Assembly: GCF_947331435.1 (NCBI RefSeq)
Contig: NZ_CAMZOF010000008.1
Location: forward strand, 248,001 to 312,000
DNA from: Pelagibius sp. Alg239-R121
GTDB lineage: Bacteria; Pseudomonadota; Alphaproteobacteria; Kiloniellales; Kiloniellaceae
Direction of reading: 5' to 3'
Length of the DNA stretch: 64,000 nucleotides
Part shown: in pieces, positions 7,436 to 15,212 of the stretch
How positions within the stretch are numbered: the stretch's first letter is position 1
Layout: each line of letters begins with the position of its first letter
Position numbers and translations under genes: made by a program
The notes under the pieces: generated by a model
Databases searched by the model: none
Told to the model about the DNA's origin: nothing
What the model saw: only the letters and a program-made list of their open reading frames with translations

Positions 7436-9523
7436 ATGAACCGTAAATCACCGGGAGATAATGACGCGGGGGCAGCAGACCCGGATCCTTTCGCCGATCC
7501 GGACGAGCCGACGCGCATGATCACCCCAGAGATGCGTCCGCCTGAAGCCGCCCAGGACGACCGATCGCAGACAAGCGGGACAAACACGGGTACGGGTACG
7601 TTCGGAGATCTCACCGGACTGGCTGAACAGCCGGGCCAGATGCTGCAGGAAGGGGACACGCTCAAAGAACGGTTTGTTCTGGAATCCCGGCTTGGTACCG
7701 GTGGTATGGGGACCGTGTACAAAGCGCTGGATCTTCGCAAGCAGGAGGCGGAGGACCGAAATCCCTATATTGCCATCAAGATCCTGAATGAAGACTTCCG
7801 TTCCCACCCGGAGTCGCTTCGGACACTGCAGCGCGAATCCAAGAAAGCGCAGAGTCTCGCGCATCCCAGTATTGTTACGGTTTACGATTTTGATCGAGAC
7901 GGCACGTCGATCTACATGACGATGGAGTACCTGGAAGGTAAGCCGCTCGACAAGATCACGAAGTCCTCGGGGTTTAAGGGGCTGCCTCTCGAACAGTCGT
8001 TGGAGATTGTAAAGGATGTCGGTGCCGCGCTTGCCTTCGCGCATGACCAGGGCATTGTCCATTGTGATTTTAAGCCGGGCAATATCTTCATCACCGACAC
8101 GGGGCCTGCGAAAGTTATTGATTTTGGCATCGCGCGCGCCGTCAAGAAAGGCGATGACCCTCATGCCGATGCGACAGTATTCGATGCCGGATCTCTTGGG
8201 GCCCTGACACCTGCTTATGCCAGTCCCGAAATGTTGGAGGATGTAGAACCGGACCCACGAGACGATGTCTATGCTCTGGCTTGTATTGCATACGAGTTGA
8301 TTTCAGGCCGACATCCCTTTGGGCGCATGCCGGCGACGGAAGCCCGGGACAACGGGCTGGTTCCCAAACAGCCCAAGGAACTCAATCGCAAGCAATGGCG
8401 AAATCTGGCGGAAGGTCTTGCCTTCGAACGCAGCGATCGTACAGCGAATGTTGAGACCTTTGTCGAAGGCCTGGTTGATAGTGGCGGAGGCAGGAAAGCT
8501 ATAGGTTTGGTCGCAACGCTTGCGGCTGTTGCCGCTGTGGCGGGCGTTGCGGTCATGGGCGGTGCAGGCATGTACTTCGGCATGTTTGATTCTGAAGATC
8601 CCAAACCAGGCACTTCAACAAAGGTTGCTGAGAGTTCCACGGAGGGAGCGGGACAGCAGACAGCAGAAACTGGGGGTACTGATACTTCTGCAGAGAAGGC
8701 CGAGGAGCAAGGACCTTCGTCTGAGACTGCGGAAAATTCCGCGGGCGTCGGATCAGGGGCTTCATCGGCAGATGAAGAACCGGCGCCTGAAGCGTCAACG
8801 GAAACTCCTCCGGTGCAGGAGGCTGTCACACGGCCGCCGCGCTTTTCAGATCTCGACGTTGAAACCCTTGTCATGAGTGCAAGCTGTGCTGATATCCACT
8901 ACAACGTAGAAGGCAGTTTCGTTGCCTTGACCGGTTACTCAGGCTCAATGGCGGAAATCAATATTCTTCAGCAGAAGATTGAGTCTCTATCCGGGGTCGA
9001 GAATACCAACATCAACGTGGGAACGCTCGACGGTGCGCTCTGTGCGCCGCTTGACCTCTATGCGCCGTATGTTCGCCGGAACCGGGTCAACGGTCACGGA
9101 CTGAAGGTTCAGGCGCGAAATCGGGATGGCGATTACGTCGAAAACGAAAATCTGGTGGTCGATCTGCGGCTCCCCAGTTTCGAATCCTATGTCTACGTCG
9201 ACTACTATTCGATCGATGGCGGGGTTCTTCACATGCTGCCGAACCAAACCTATCCCGAAAACCTGGGAGCGCCCGATATTGACGTTGCCCTAGGAGACGA
9301 AGACTCGGCGCGGAACTGGAGTATCGCAGCTCCTTTCGGAACTGAAATGGTTGTCGTCCTGACTTCGCCGCAGCCATTGTTCGAGAACGACCGTGAAGAA
9401 GTCGAATTTGCGAACCGTTACTTGCCGGATTTGCGAAAGCAACTTGAGCAGGTGGAACGTGGATCGAACGGCAGCCGGCTGTCCGCAGATATTTTCTTCA
9501 TCACGACATCGCCTGCGCCTTAG
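7436..9523 (+). CDS. ppkA: T6SS serine/threonine protein kinase PpkA
   Basis: 695 aa from ATG 7436 (an in-frame TTG lies two codons earlier). Order: hydrophilic N-terminal tail (1-75), kinase domain (about 80-340) with GTGGMG glycine loop, AIKI lysine, HCDFKPGN catalytic loop near 208 and DFGIA near 228, one membrane helix (about 355-382), a long Glu/Ser/Thr-rich linker, and a periplasmic C-terminal domain (about 460-695). The catalytic loop has Cys where most kinases have Arg (HCD, not HRD), so it is a non-RD kinase. PpkA phosphorylates the T6SS FHA protein to activate firing; the extracytoplasmic domain is expected to sense an envelope signal. Between pppA and ppkA (7289-7435) there is a weak inverted repeat (CGGTCTG at 7380 and CAGACCG at 7401). 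Confidence 0.9.
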   Translation: MNRKSPGDNDAGAADPDPFADPDEPTRMITPEMRPPEAAQDDRSQTSGTNTGTGTFGDLTGLAEQPGQMLQEGDTLKERFVLESRLGTGGMGTVYKALDLRKQEAEDRNPYIAIKILNEDFRSHPESLRTLQRESKKAQSLAHPSIVTVYDFDRDGTSIYMTMEYLEGKPLDKITKSSGFKGLPLEQSLEIVKDVGAALAFAHDQGIVHCDFKPGNIFITDTGPAKVIDFGIARAVKKGDDPHADATVFDAGSLGALTPAYASPEMLEDVEPDPRDDVYALACIAYELISGRHPFGRMPATEARDNGLVPKQPKELNRKQWRNLAEGLAFERSDRTANVETFVEGLVDSGGGRKAIGLVATLAAVAAVAGVAVMGGAGMYFGMFDSEDPKPGTSTKVAESSTEGAGQQTAETGGTDTSAEKAEEQGPSSETAENSAGVGSGASSADEEPAPEASTETPPVQEAVTRPPRFSDLDVETLVMSASCADIHYNVEGSFVALTGYSGSMAEINILQQKIESLSGVENTNINVGTLDGALCAPLDLYAPYVRRNRVNGHGLKVQARNRDGDYVENENLVVDLRLPSFESYVYVDYYSIDGGVLHMLPNQTYPENLGAPDIDVALGDEDSARNWSIAAPFGTEMVVVLTSPQPLFENDREEVEFANRYLPDLRKQLEQVERGSNGSRLSADIFFITTSPAP

Positions 9524-9569
9524 AGCAATCAAGCCAATTGCAGGGTTTCATCGATTGAGAAAAAATCGA

Positions 9570-10598
9570 TCAAATTCTGGGTGAGAGCAATCCGCGCAAC
9601 ACTTGCGTTGCGACCAGGATGTCGTGCCGCGCGGCGATCTGGCCTCGAGTATTATCCCGATAGGACTTCAGAAAATTACTGTGCCTCAGGAGGAACGTCA
9701 GGTCATTCGACAATGAGGCAGGGTTTCCAGCCGCTGAAAGGCGCCCGGTAACGCCGTTTTCGACCACCTCTTCGACTGCCGGGCATTTGTTAGCGACGAC
9801 GGCCAGTCCGGATGCGAGGGCTTCCAGGATATCGAACACTGCGTCACCGTTTCTCTCGGCGGTGAGAAAAATATCGCTCGCCGCCAAAAAACCGGTTCGC
9901 TCGCCTGGAACATCGTTTCGGATCAAATAGCGGCTCTTTGCTGGAAGCCGCGGCAAAAGCTGTTCCACAATATGGCGGTTTTCATCATGTGCGGACACCA
10001 CGAGGTTCCAATCGAACATATAGAGGCGCGACAGGGATTCGAAGGTCGACACAAGAGAATCGCTGTTACAGCCGGCTGGAACCGACAGCAGGATCCAGCG
10101 GACGTTTTCCTGCAGGTTATAACGTTGGGACAGGTTCTGCCGTAGAGACTCTGCGTCACGCTGGGTCGAGAAATAAGGTCCCGGGTCTAAAAACGGCGGA
10201 ACATAGACAGCTGTTTCGTTCGATGTGCTCTGCTGATTGAGACGATTTGCCTGGGGCAGGAAACAACAGGCTCGGCCGGCCAAGGCGTTATCGTCTTGCG
10301 TTGTGGGTTCGAGGTCTGAAAGAACAGGGTCGATGAGGTAGTAAGGTAAAGACCTTTGGCTGCAGTAGCGCATCGCTTCTTCGTCTTCTTGCGTTTCGCT
10401 GCGCAGGGAAATCCAGGCATCGGTGCGCGGTGTGGAACCACCTTGGTCATCCTGCAGGAGTTGATCCGCATCGATGACCTGATAGCCGGCCAAGCTTAAC
10501 GCCGTGTGAAAAAGCTGCGGCGTCTGAGATCCGGCGAAGCCCTGCGGTTGCTCCAACCGGTTGGATAATGCCACCCGCTTCAAGGACTCGCTGGACAT
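9570..10598 (-). CDS. Glycosyltransferase, GT-B fold (GT4-like)
   Basis: 342 aa. The C-terminal half has the GT4-type layout: an ASDIFLTAERNGDAV stretch followed by ALASGLAVVANKCPAVEE and VENGVTGRL, with the E-x7-E type spacing typical of retaining GT-B enzymes. The N-terminal half is poorly conserved and I cannot name the acceptor. No signal peptide or membrane helix is visible, so it should be cytoplasmic. It converges on ppkA with only 46 bp between the stops and no clear terminator there. It stands alone, with no sugar-nucleotide or O-antigen genes nearby. Its place between ppkA and the caspase-like gene is suggestive only. Confidence 0.75.
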   Translation of the reverse strand: MSSESLKRVALSNRLEQPQGFAGSQTPQLFHTALSLAGYQVIDADQLLQDDQGGSTPRTDAWISLRSETQEDEEAMRYCSQRSLPYYLIDPVLSDLEPTTQDDNALAGRACCFLPQANRLNQQSTSNETAVYVPPFLDPGPYFSTQRDAESLRQNLSQRYNLQENVRWILLSVPAGCNSDSLVSTFESLSRLYMFDWNLVVSAHDENRHIVEQLLPRLPAKSRYLIRNDVPGERTGFLAASDIFLTAERNGDAVFDILEALASGLAVVANKCPAVEEVVENGVTGRLSAAGNPASLSNDLTFLLRHSNFLKSYRDNTRGQIAARHDILVATQVLRGLLSPRI

Positions 10599-10704
10599 AC
10601 GGTTTTCTCTTGAGGTGAGTACGGAAAAGAAGAGAGCAGATGCTGGACGCCAAGGGCGGCACCCAGCTTATCATACTGCTGAAAAAGCCGTCAGTGGACG
10701 GAGG

Positions 10705-12846
10705 TTATTCTGCGCTGACAGCCACCCGGAACCCATTGACCAGATAGCGCACGTTTGCATCGTAGTTGAAGCGCGATGCCGAGCGCAGGTACGCCGGTTC
10801 GTTGCGCCAGGAGCCGCCACGCAAAACGCGCTGCCGGCAGTCGGCACTATTTCTGACCGAGCCATCTCTTGGAGCGCCGTCATGAGATTTGGTCCAGCAG
10901 TCTGCCGTCCATTCCCAAACACTGCCGCTGGTATCATAGAGACCGAAGGGGTTGGCGCCGAAAGACCCCAATTCGGGTGGATTCTTTCGAACCCATTCAC
11001 TCCCGCAGTCTTTACAGTCGACTTTTCCGCTTCCTACATCACGGCCCCACCAATAGCTTGTCTTAGTGCCGGCACGGGCGGCGTACTCCCACTCAGCCTC
11101 ACTGGGCAGGCGGTAGGGGCGCCCGGTTTTCTTGGCCAACCAATTCACGTATTCCATGGCGTCCAGCCAACTGAGATTACGCATTGGAGCGCGATCGCTT
11201 TGTCCGGCTTTCTTCTTCGGCTTGTAGCTGCATCCACCATCGGAAACACAAGAGGCCCACTCACCGACCGAAACTTCGTACCGACCGATTGCGTAGGCCT
11301 TTTTGATCGTCACCTTGGTTGCCGGACGTTCGTTGTCGTTGTCGGAATTTGACCCCATTGTGAAGCTGCCAGGTACAATCTGCACCAACTCCGGACAGAA
11401 TTCACAGTCCCGCTGGCCTGAACCGGCGGTTTTTTCACCCGAGGTGAGGGCGGCAACGGCTGTAGGGGGCTCGGGTTCGGCCGGTTTTTTCTTGGCGGTG
11501 ACGGTGACCTGAGTCTTGGCCTTCGGCGTTGGTTTCTTTTCTACGGTTGCTACCGTTGGTGTGGTGACAGGTGCGGGAGCCGCTGGTTCAGCCGCTTTAG
11601 GAGGCTTGGACCGTTGAGCAGCAGTAATCGCACTCTCAATGAGGTCGCCGAAGACATAGCCCGTGTTGCCACCGACCCGTACGCGGTACCAATTGGCGCC
11701 GACAACGTGCCCGGTTACTTCGACATCATTCCCCTTTGAGAATTCACCAACCTTGTCCGATTCGGCCGTTGGCAAGGCTCTCACGTTCGCGTTTGCGAGG
11801 GCCACATAGGGCGCCTCCATATCGTCAACGCTGAAGCTCGGTTTACTAGGAGCCTGCTTTTCAGCCTTCTTGCTGTACTGGCGAATACGAAGGCGGGCCA
11901 GCGGCGCGAAGCTGCCTTCAGGAAAGGACTCGAGATAGGCTTCGTAGTCGGCGGCATCGGTGCTGCCTTTAATAGCATTCCAGAATTCCAGATCGTGAGC
12001 ACCGGATTTCTTGGGTTGTATACCGCGGGTTTTTCCAGGTGCCAGGCGCAGTTGTGCCAGATCGAACGACGCCAGGAGGGGCGATTTCAGGATTTCGCGT
12101 TCGGACTGCGAGGCAGCCAGAGTGAGATCGGAAGACGCCACGACGACCGGTCTTTGACGACCCTGAGTGACAATCAAAACCTCGCGGCGTGCGGACTCCA
12201 GCGCCTCATGCAAAGAAGTCGTAGAAGAGCTGAATGCGCGCAGGACCGATTGGGTAAAGAGCCCGTGACCATCTGCCCCCTCGTTCGCTGCTTGTCCTGA
12301 AGAGGCGGCGATACTCAAAAGGGTGTTCGCTGGCAGATCCCGCGATGAAAGATGCTGTTGCGGTGTTTTGGCGGCCTCGGAGTTAGCAGGGGCAGTTCGG
12401 CAAATATCGAGCAGAATCAGTGTCCTGCCGCCCTTGGCTGTTGCCTCTGTGAGCTCAGTAACGGAGACTGCCGTCGATTTAATCAGTTCTGACGCCGTCG
12501 TATTGGCATCGATAGGAAGGATGAAGGTGTCACCGTCGACCTCAACACCATGGCCAGCGAAGTAGACAAAGCCTGTTCCGCCCAGAGCGCGTCGTTTGCG
12601 GTACTCAGAGATAGCTTTTCTAACGGTGCTGCCGTCGGCATCAGTTGCCGTAATGACATCGTACCCAGCCTCTCGAAGAACGTCCGAGACGGCCCGCGCG
12701 TCGTTCAAGGGATTGGCGAGCCTGTCACCTTGATAGGCTGCATTGCCGATAACCAGCGCTACAGCGTCTGATTTTGCGTCAACCTGCTCAGCGGTGATTG
12801 CAAAAAAAGCCGCGAGCGCAATAAAGAACCCCGAAATTCTGAACAT
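10705..12846 (-). CDS. Secreted caspase-like / SH3 / FGE-like multidomain protein
   Basis: 713 aa from the ATG at 12846, chosen because it begins a good signal peptide (MFRISG..., cleavage near residue 24); the frame is open back to 12927. Domains: caspase-like peptidase C14 (about 26-250) with the His-Cys pair seen in YFAGHG (H99) and LLDICR (C149); a helical EFWNAIKG...AYLESFP segment (about 287-322); bacterial SH3 (about 347-402); Pro/Lys/Ala linker; and a C-terminal FGE/sulfatase-modifying-factor fold (about 486-713) starting VPGSFTMGS and ending in a WRNEPAYLR...GFRVA pattern. FGE-like domains in such proteins are usually binding or structural modules, not true formylglycine generators. 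The predicted location is periplasm or cell surface. Role unknown; see the findings for links to neighbours. Confidence 0.85.
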   Translation of the reverse strand: MFRISGFFIALAAFFAITAEQVDAKSDAVALVIGNAAYQGDRLANPLNDARAVSDVLREAGYDVITATDADGSTVRKAISEYRKRRALGGTGFVYFAGHGVEVDGDTFILPIDANTTASELIKSTAVSVTELTEATAKGGRTLILLDICRTAPANSEAAKTPQQHLSSRDLPANTLLSIAASSGQAANEGADGHGLFTQSVLRAFSSSTTSLHEALESARREVLIVTQGRQRPVVVASSDLTLAASQSEREILKSPLLASFDLAQLRLAPGKTRGIQPKKSGAHDLEFWNAIKGSTDAADYEAYLESFPEGSFAPLARLRIRQYSKKAEKQAPSKPSFSVDDMEAPYVALANANVRALPTAESDKVGEFSKGNDVEVTGHVVGANWYRVRVGGNTGYVFGDLIESAITAAQRSKPPKAAEPAAPAPVTTPTVATVEKKPTPKAKTQVTVTAKKKPAEPEPPTAVAALTSGEKTAGSGQRDCEFCPELVQIVPGSFTMGSNSDNDNERPATKVTIKKAYAIGRYEVSVGEWASCVSDGGCSYKPKKKAGQSDRAPMRNLSWLDAMEYVNWLAKKTGRPYRLPSEAEWEYAARAGTKTSYWWGRDVGSGKVDCKDCGSEWVRKNPPELGSFGANPFGLYDTSGSVWEWTADCWTKSHDGAPRDGSVRNSADCRQRVLRGGSWRNEPAYLRSASRFNYDANVRYLVNGFRVAVSAE

Positions 12847-13304
12847 GATACTGTTCGATACCACTTCGCATATGTCGTTAAAGCCGAAAAACCAGATGAC
12901 CCTTGTCTGGACCAACTGATTATACACCCCAAAGTACTCAAAAACTGATTAAGGCGCCAACTATGCTACGGAACGAAAGCCATATTCGTCTTTTCGGCTA
13001 TTGCTCGAAAGGGCGATTCGTCGCTTTTTGCGCAGGATTCTCTCAACGATTTTAACCGTTTGTCTTCACCCAAATAGTTTGCACCGTTAACCGGCTTTAA
13101 CCGTTACTATAGTTGGTTTGCATTTTGAAACAACTACGCTCCACTGTTCACCGCTTCGGACGGGCCTGGGAACGATGATCGATCGGCCGGGCTGGCTGGT
13201 CTTGAAATAGCCTGTTCTCTATAAACGCCTTACACCAATAGGATGGCTATGGTAACTTACAATTGTGCTTTAATAGGCATGCGTTCAAATGAATGGGGGA
13301 TAGA
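12847..13304. other. 458-bp intergenic region, likely divergent promoters
   Basis: Lies between the divergent caspase-like and DUF4399 genes and must hold both promoters. Three copies of the heptamer TTAACCG occur (13052-13058, 13087-13093, 13097-13103); the last two give TTAA-N6-TTAACC, one base short of the CtrA consensus spacing. A near-perfect inverted repeat with TAGTTG/CAACTA ends lies at 13110-13136. No ORF there looks like a gene. Confidence 0.45.
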
Positions 13305-13763
13305 ATGCGCAGAGCTTTAACGTTTGCCAGTGTTGCCGCTGCTGCCGGCGTCATCGGGATGATGGCCGGAGGATTGACCGGGGGAATAAAGGGCGCGGTT
13401 GCCGGGGAGACACCTGCCCCAAAAGACGCCAAGGTATACATAATCTGGCCGAGCGAAGGCACTGTCATCAAAGGCGGAAAGTTCTGGCTAAGAATGGGGG
13501 CCAGGGGAATCGGTGTTGCGCCTTCGGGCGTCGAAAAGGCGAATACGGGGCATCATCATGTCATTATCGATTCGCCGTTGCCGCCATTCGATGAAGATAT
13601 TCCAGCCGACAACAATCATTTGCATTTCGGTGCCGGACAATCCGAAGCACGAGTCGAGTTGCCTCCCGGCACGCATACTTTGCAGCTCCTGATGGGCGAT
13701 CATAACCATGTTCCTCATGATCCGCCGCTCATGTCGCGGAAAATTACAGTGATCGTTCCTTAA
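13305..13763 (+). CDS. Secreted DUF4399 domain protein, paralogue A
   Basis: 152 aa from ATG 13305, preferred over ATG 13293 because GGGGGA sits just upstream of it. A signal peptide (about 1-33, ending near VAGE) is followed by a DUF4399 domain covering the rest. Visible family features are the TPAPKDAKVYI opening, the GHHHVIID histidine cluster, the DNNHLHFGAGQ stretch and the ending PGTHTLQLLMGD...PHDPP. The many histidines suggest metal binding, but the family's function is unknown to me. It shares most conserved positions with the next gene (13881-14321), so the two arose by tandem duplication. Predicted periplasmic. Confidence 0.88.
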   Translation: MRRALTFASVAAAAGVIGMMAGGLTGGIKGAVAGETPAPKDAKVYIIWPSEGTVIKGGKFWLRMGARGIGVAPSGVEKANTGHHHVIIDSPLPPFDEDIPADNNHLHFGAGQSEARVELPPGTHTLQLLMGDHNHVPHDPPLMSRKITVIVP

Positions 13764-13880
13764 GGCCGGAAGGCCTGGGAGAGGGAAATCGGATTTGTTG
13801 GCTTGATTAGACCGCGCTCCGCGACCGTTTCATATCATTGAAGCCAAGCGTCGAGACCGGTCAGGTAAAAGGACTGAAAG

Positions 13881-14321
13881 ATGAAAAAAATTGCCTTGGC
13901 TAGCCTGCTCGCGGCGTCCGTATTTGCACTGCCGCTTTTGGCTGCGCTGCCGGCTCTTGCCGGCGATACGCCGGCGCCGAAGAACGCATATCTTTACATC
14001 GGTTGGCCGAACGATGGTGAAGTGATCAAGAATCGTCGGTTTCGCGTGTGGTTCGGACTTCGAAATATGGGCTTGGCGCCTGCTGGCATCGAATGGCCGA
14101 ACGCAGGGCATCACCACCTGATTATCGATCGTGATTTGCCGCCGTTCGACGAGGATATTCCAGCGGATAACAACCATCTTCATTTCGGTGCGGGGCAGAC
14201 GGAAACCGTAATCGAACTTGAACCGGGTGTTCACACCCTTCAATTGATGCTTGGGGATCACGACCACGTACCGCATGATCCTCCGGTCGTTTCGAAGAAG
14301 ATTACGGTTACGGTAAAATAG
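13881..14321 (+). CDS. Secreted DUF4399 domain protein, paralogue B
   Basis: 146 aa with a clear signal peptide (MKKIALASLLAASVFALP..., cleavage near residue 28) and a single DUF4399 domain. It carries the same GHHH, FDEDIPADNNHLHFGAGQ and HTLQLMLGD motifs as paralogue A, differing mainly in the signal peptide and in the region after the first strand. It is 117 bp downstream of paralogue A and 81 bp upstream of the PAAR gene, all on the + strand, so the three may be co-transcribed. No catalytic motif is recognised. Predicted periplasmic, possibly metal binding through the conserved histidines (inference). Confidence 0.88.
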   Translation: MKKIALASLLAASVFALPLLAALPALAGDTPAPKNAYLYIGWPNDGEVIKNRRFRVWFGLRNMGLAPAGIEWPNAGHHHLIIDRDLPPFDEDIPADNNHLHFGAGQTETVIELEPGVHTLQLMLGDHDHVPHDPPVVSKKITVTVK

Positions 14322-14402
14322 AGCGCAATGTGACTGAAGCGGCGGCAATACCCTGGGGGTGGCCGGCGCAAAACCAGAGGAATACAGCGGGAGCAGCGAG
14401 AT

Positions 14403-14693
14403 ATGGGAATGCCTGCGGCACGTATGACCGACATGCACACCTGTCCGATGGTAACGGGGGTCGTTCCCCACGTCGGAGGTCCGATCGTAAAGGGACAGCC
14501 GACTGTTCTGGTGGGTAAAATGCCCGCAGCACGCGCGACGGACCTTGTGACCTGCGTTGGCCCTCCTGATACGATTGCGAAGGGGTCTGCCACGGTTTTG
14601 ATCGGTTCTATGCCGGCAGCGCGCATGACCGACATGACGGCGCATGGTGGCATTATTGTGGCTGGCTGCCCAACCGTTCTGATTGGCGGTTAG
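14403..14693 (+). CDS. PAAR-domain spike protein
   Basis: 96 aa, almost entirely one PAAR domain: PAAR motifs recur at residues 3-7 (MPAAR), 39-43 and 64-68, with GKMPAARATD and GSMPAARMTD repeats and conserved His/Cys residues that bind the tip metal ion (H12, C14, C52, H77 and C84 are candidates). PAAR proteins cap the VgrG trimer as the sharpened tip of the T6SS spike and carry effectors. This one has no C-terminal extension, so any toxin must be encoded separately; no VgrG is in the window. It sits about 5 kb from the T6SS core operon, which supports a genuine T6SS role. The ATG at 14403 follows GGGAGCAGCGAG. Confidence 0.92.
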   Translation: MGMPAARMTDMHTCPMVTGVVPHVGGPIVKGQPTVLVGKMPAARATDLVTCVGPPDTIAKGSATVLIGSMPAARMTDMTAHGGIIVAGCPTVLIGG

Positions 14694-14850
14694 CTGCGAA
14701 TTCGGCATTTGAGCTGTGTCGCGAAGTGGTTACGTCAATCGGCCTGACAAAATCAGTAACAATTGTTGTGAAAAGCAGTTATAATTGACTGCATACGTAC
14801 AAATAAAGCTGCCGCGATGACGCGGCACTGCCTATGCGAGGAGTTGATCA

Positions 14851-15207
14851 ATGAAGAATAAGCCCATGAAATCAAAGGTAATTTTTCTGCCCGGCTTCAT
14901 CGTCGCAGGCGTTGTTATGTCCTATGGCAGTGCTGCTATTGCAGGCTGTCATTCGTTAGAATCGGCGCAAAATGAGCCTGCTCTCGTAACAGAGAACCTA
15001 GAATCGCTATCTGCTGAAACTCAAATCGCCATGCAGATCCCGGCACCTTCAGGCCATAAACGCCACCAACCCTACAATCCGATTGCCCGCTCCGGCACTG
15101 GCCTCGAAGGCGGTGGCGGTGGCAATGATGGCGGTGGCGGTGGCGGCGGTGGTGGCGGCGGCGGTGGCGGCGGCGGTGGAGGGGGCGGCGGTGGCGGCGG
15201 CTGGTAA
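14851..15207 (+). CDS. Small secreted poly-glycine protein
   Basis: 118 aa. Signal peptide at the N terminus (about 1-31; KVIFLPGFIVAGVVMSYG core, then AIAGC). The mature middle is short and has no recognised domain. From about residue 87 to 117 it is nearly pure glycine, ending GGW. GCGAGGAG just upstream is a convincing ribosome site, and a GCCGCG-ATGA-CGCGGC hairpin (14811-14826) lies in its leader. The stop is 5 bp before the next gene, so co-expression with the caspase-like protein is likely. The Cys after AIAG could be a lipobox-like site but the preceding residues fit poorly. Function unknown; Gly-rich tails of this sort occur in short secreted or matrix proteins. Confidence 0.7.
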   Translation: MKNKPMKSKVIFLPGFIVAGVVMSYGSAAIAGCHSLESAQNEPALVTENLESLSAETQIAMQIPAPSGHKRHQPYNPIARSGTGLEGGGGGNDGGGGGGGGGGGGGGGGGGGGGGGGW

Positions 15208-15212
15208 GCTGC

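Noticed and set aside
9524-9569. AT-rich gap between convergent ppkA and glycosyltransferase as a terminator
   Set aside because: Contains ATCGAT repeats and an A-run but no stem followed by a T-run in either direction.
10561-11352. 263-codon plus-strand frame
   Set aside because: Antisense to the FGE-like part of the caspase protein; composition is that of a shadow frame.
13830-14708. 292-codon open frame on the minus strand
   Set aside because: It lies antisense to the second DUF4399 gene and the PAAR gene, which have convincing domains; its Arg/His-rich translation looks like a shadow.
15109-15204. GGC/GGT-rich repeat tract
   Set aside because: This is the codon run of the poly-glycine tail, not a CRISPR or tandem DNA repeat element.
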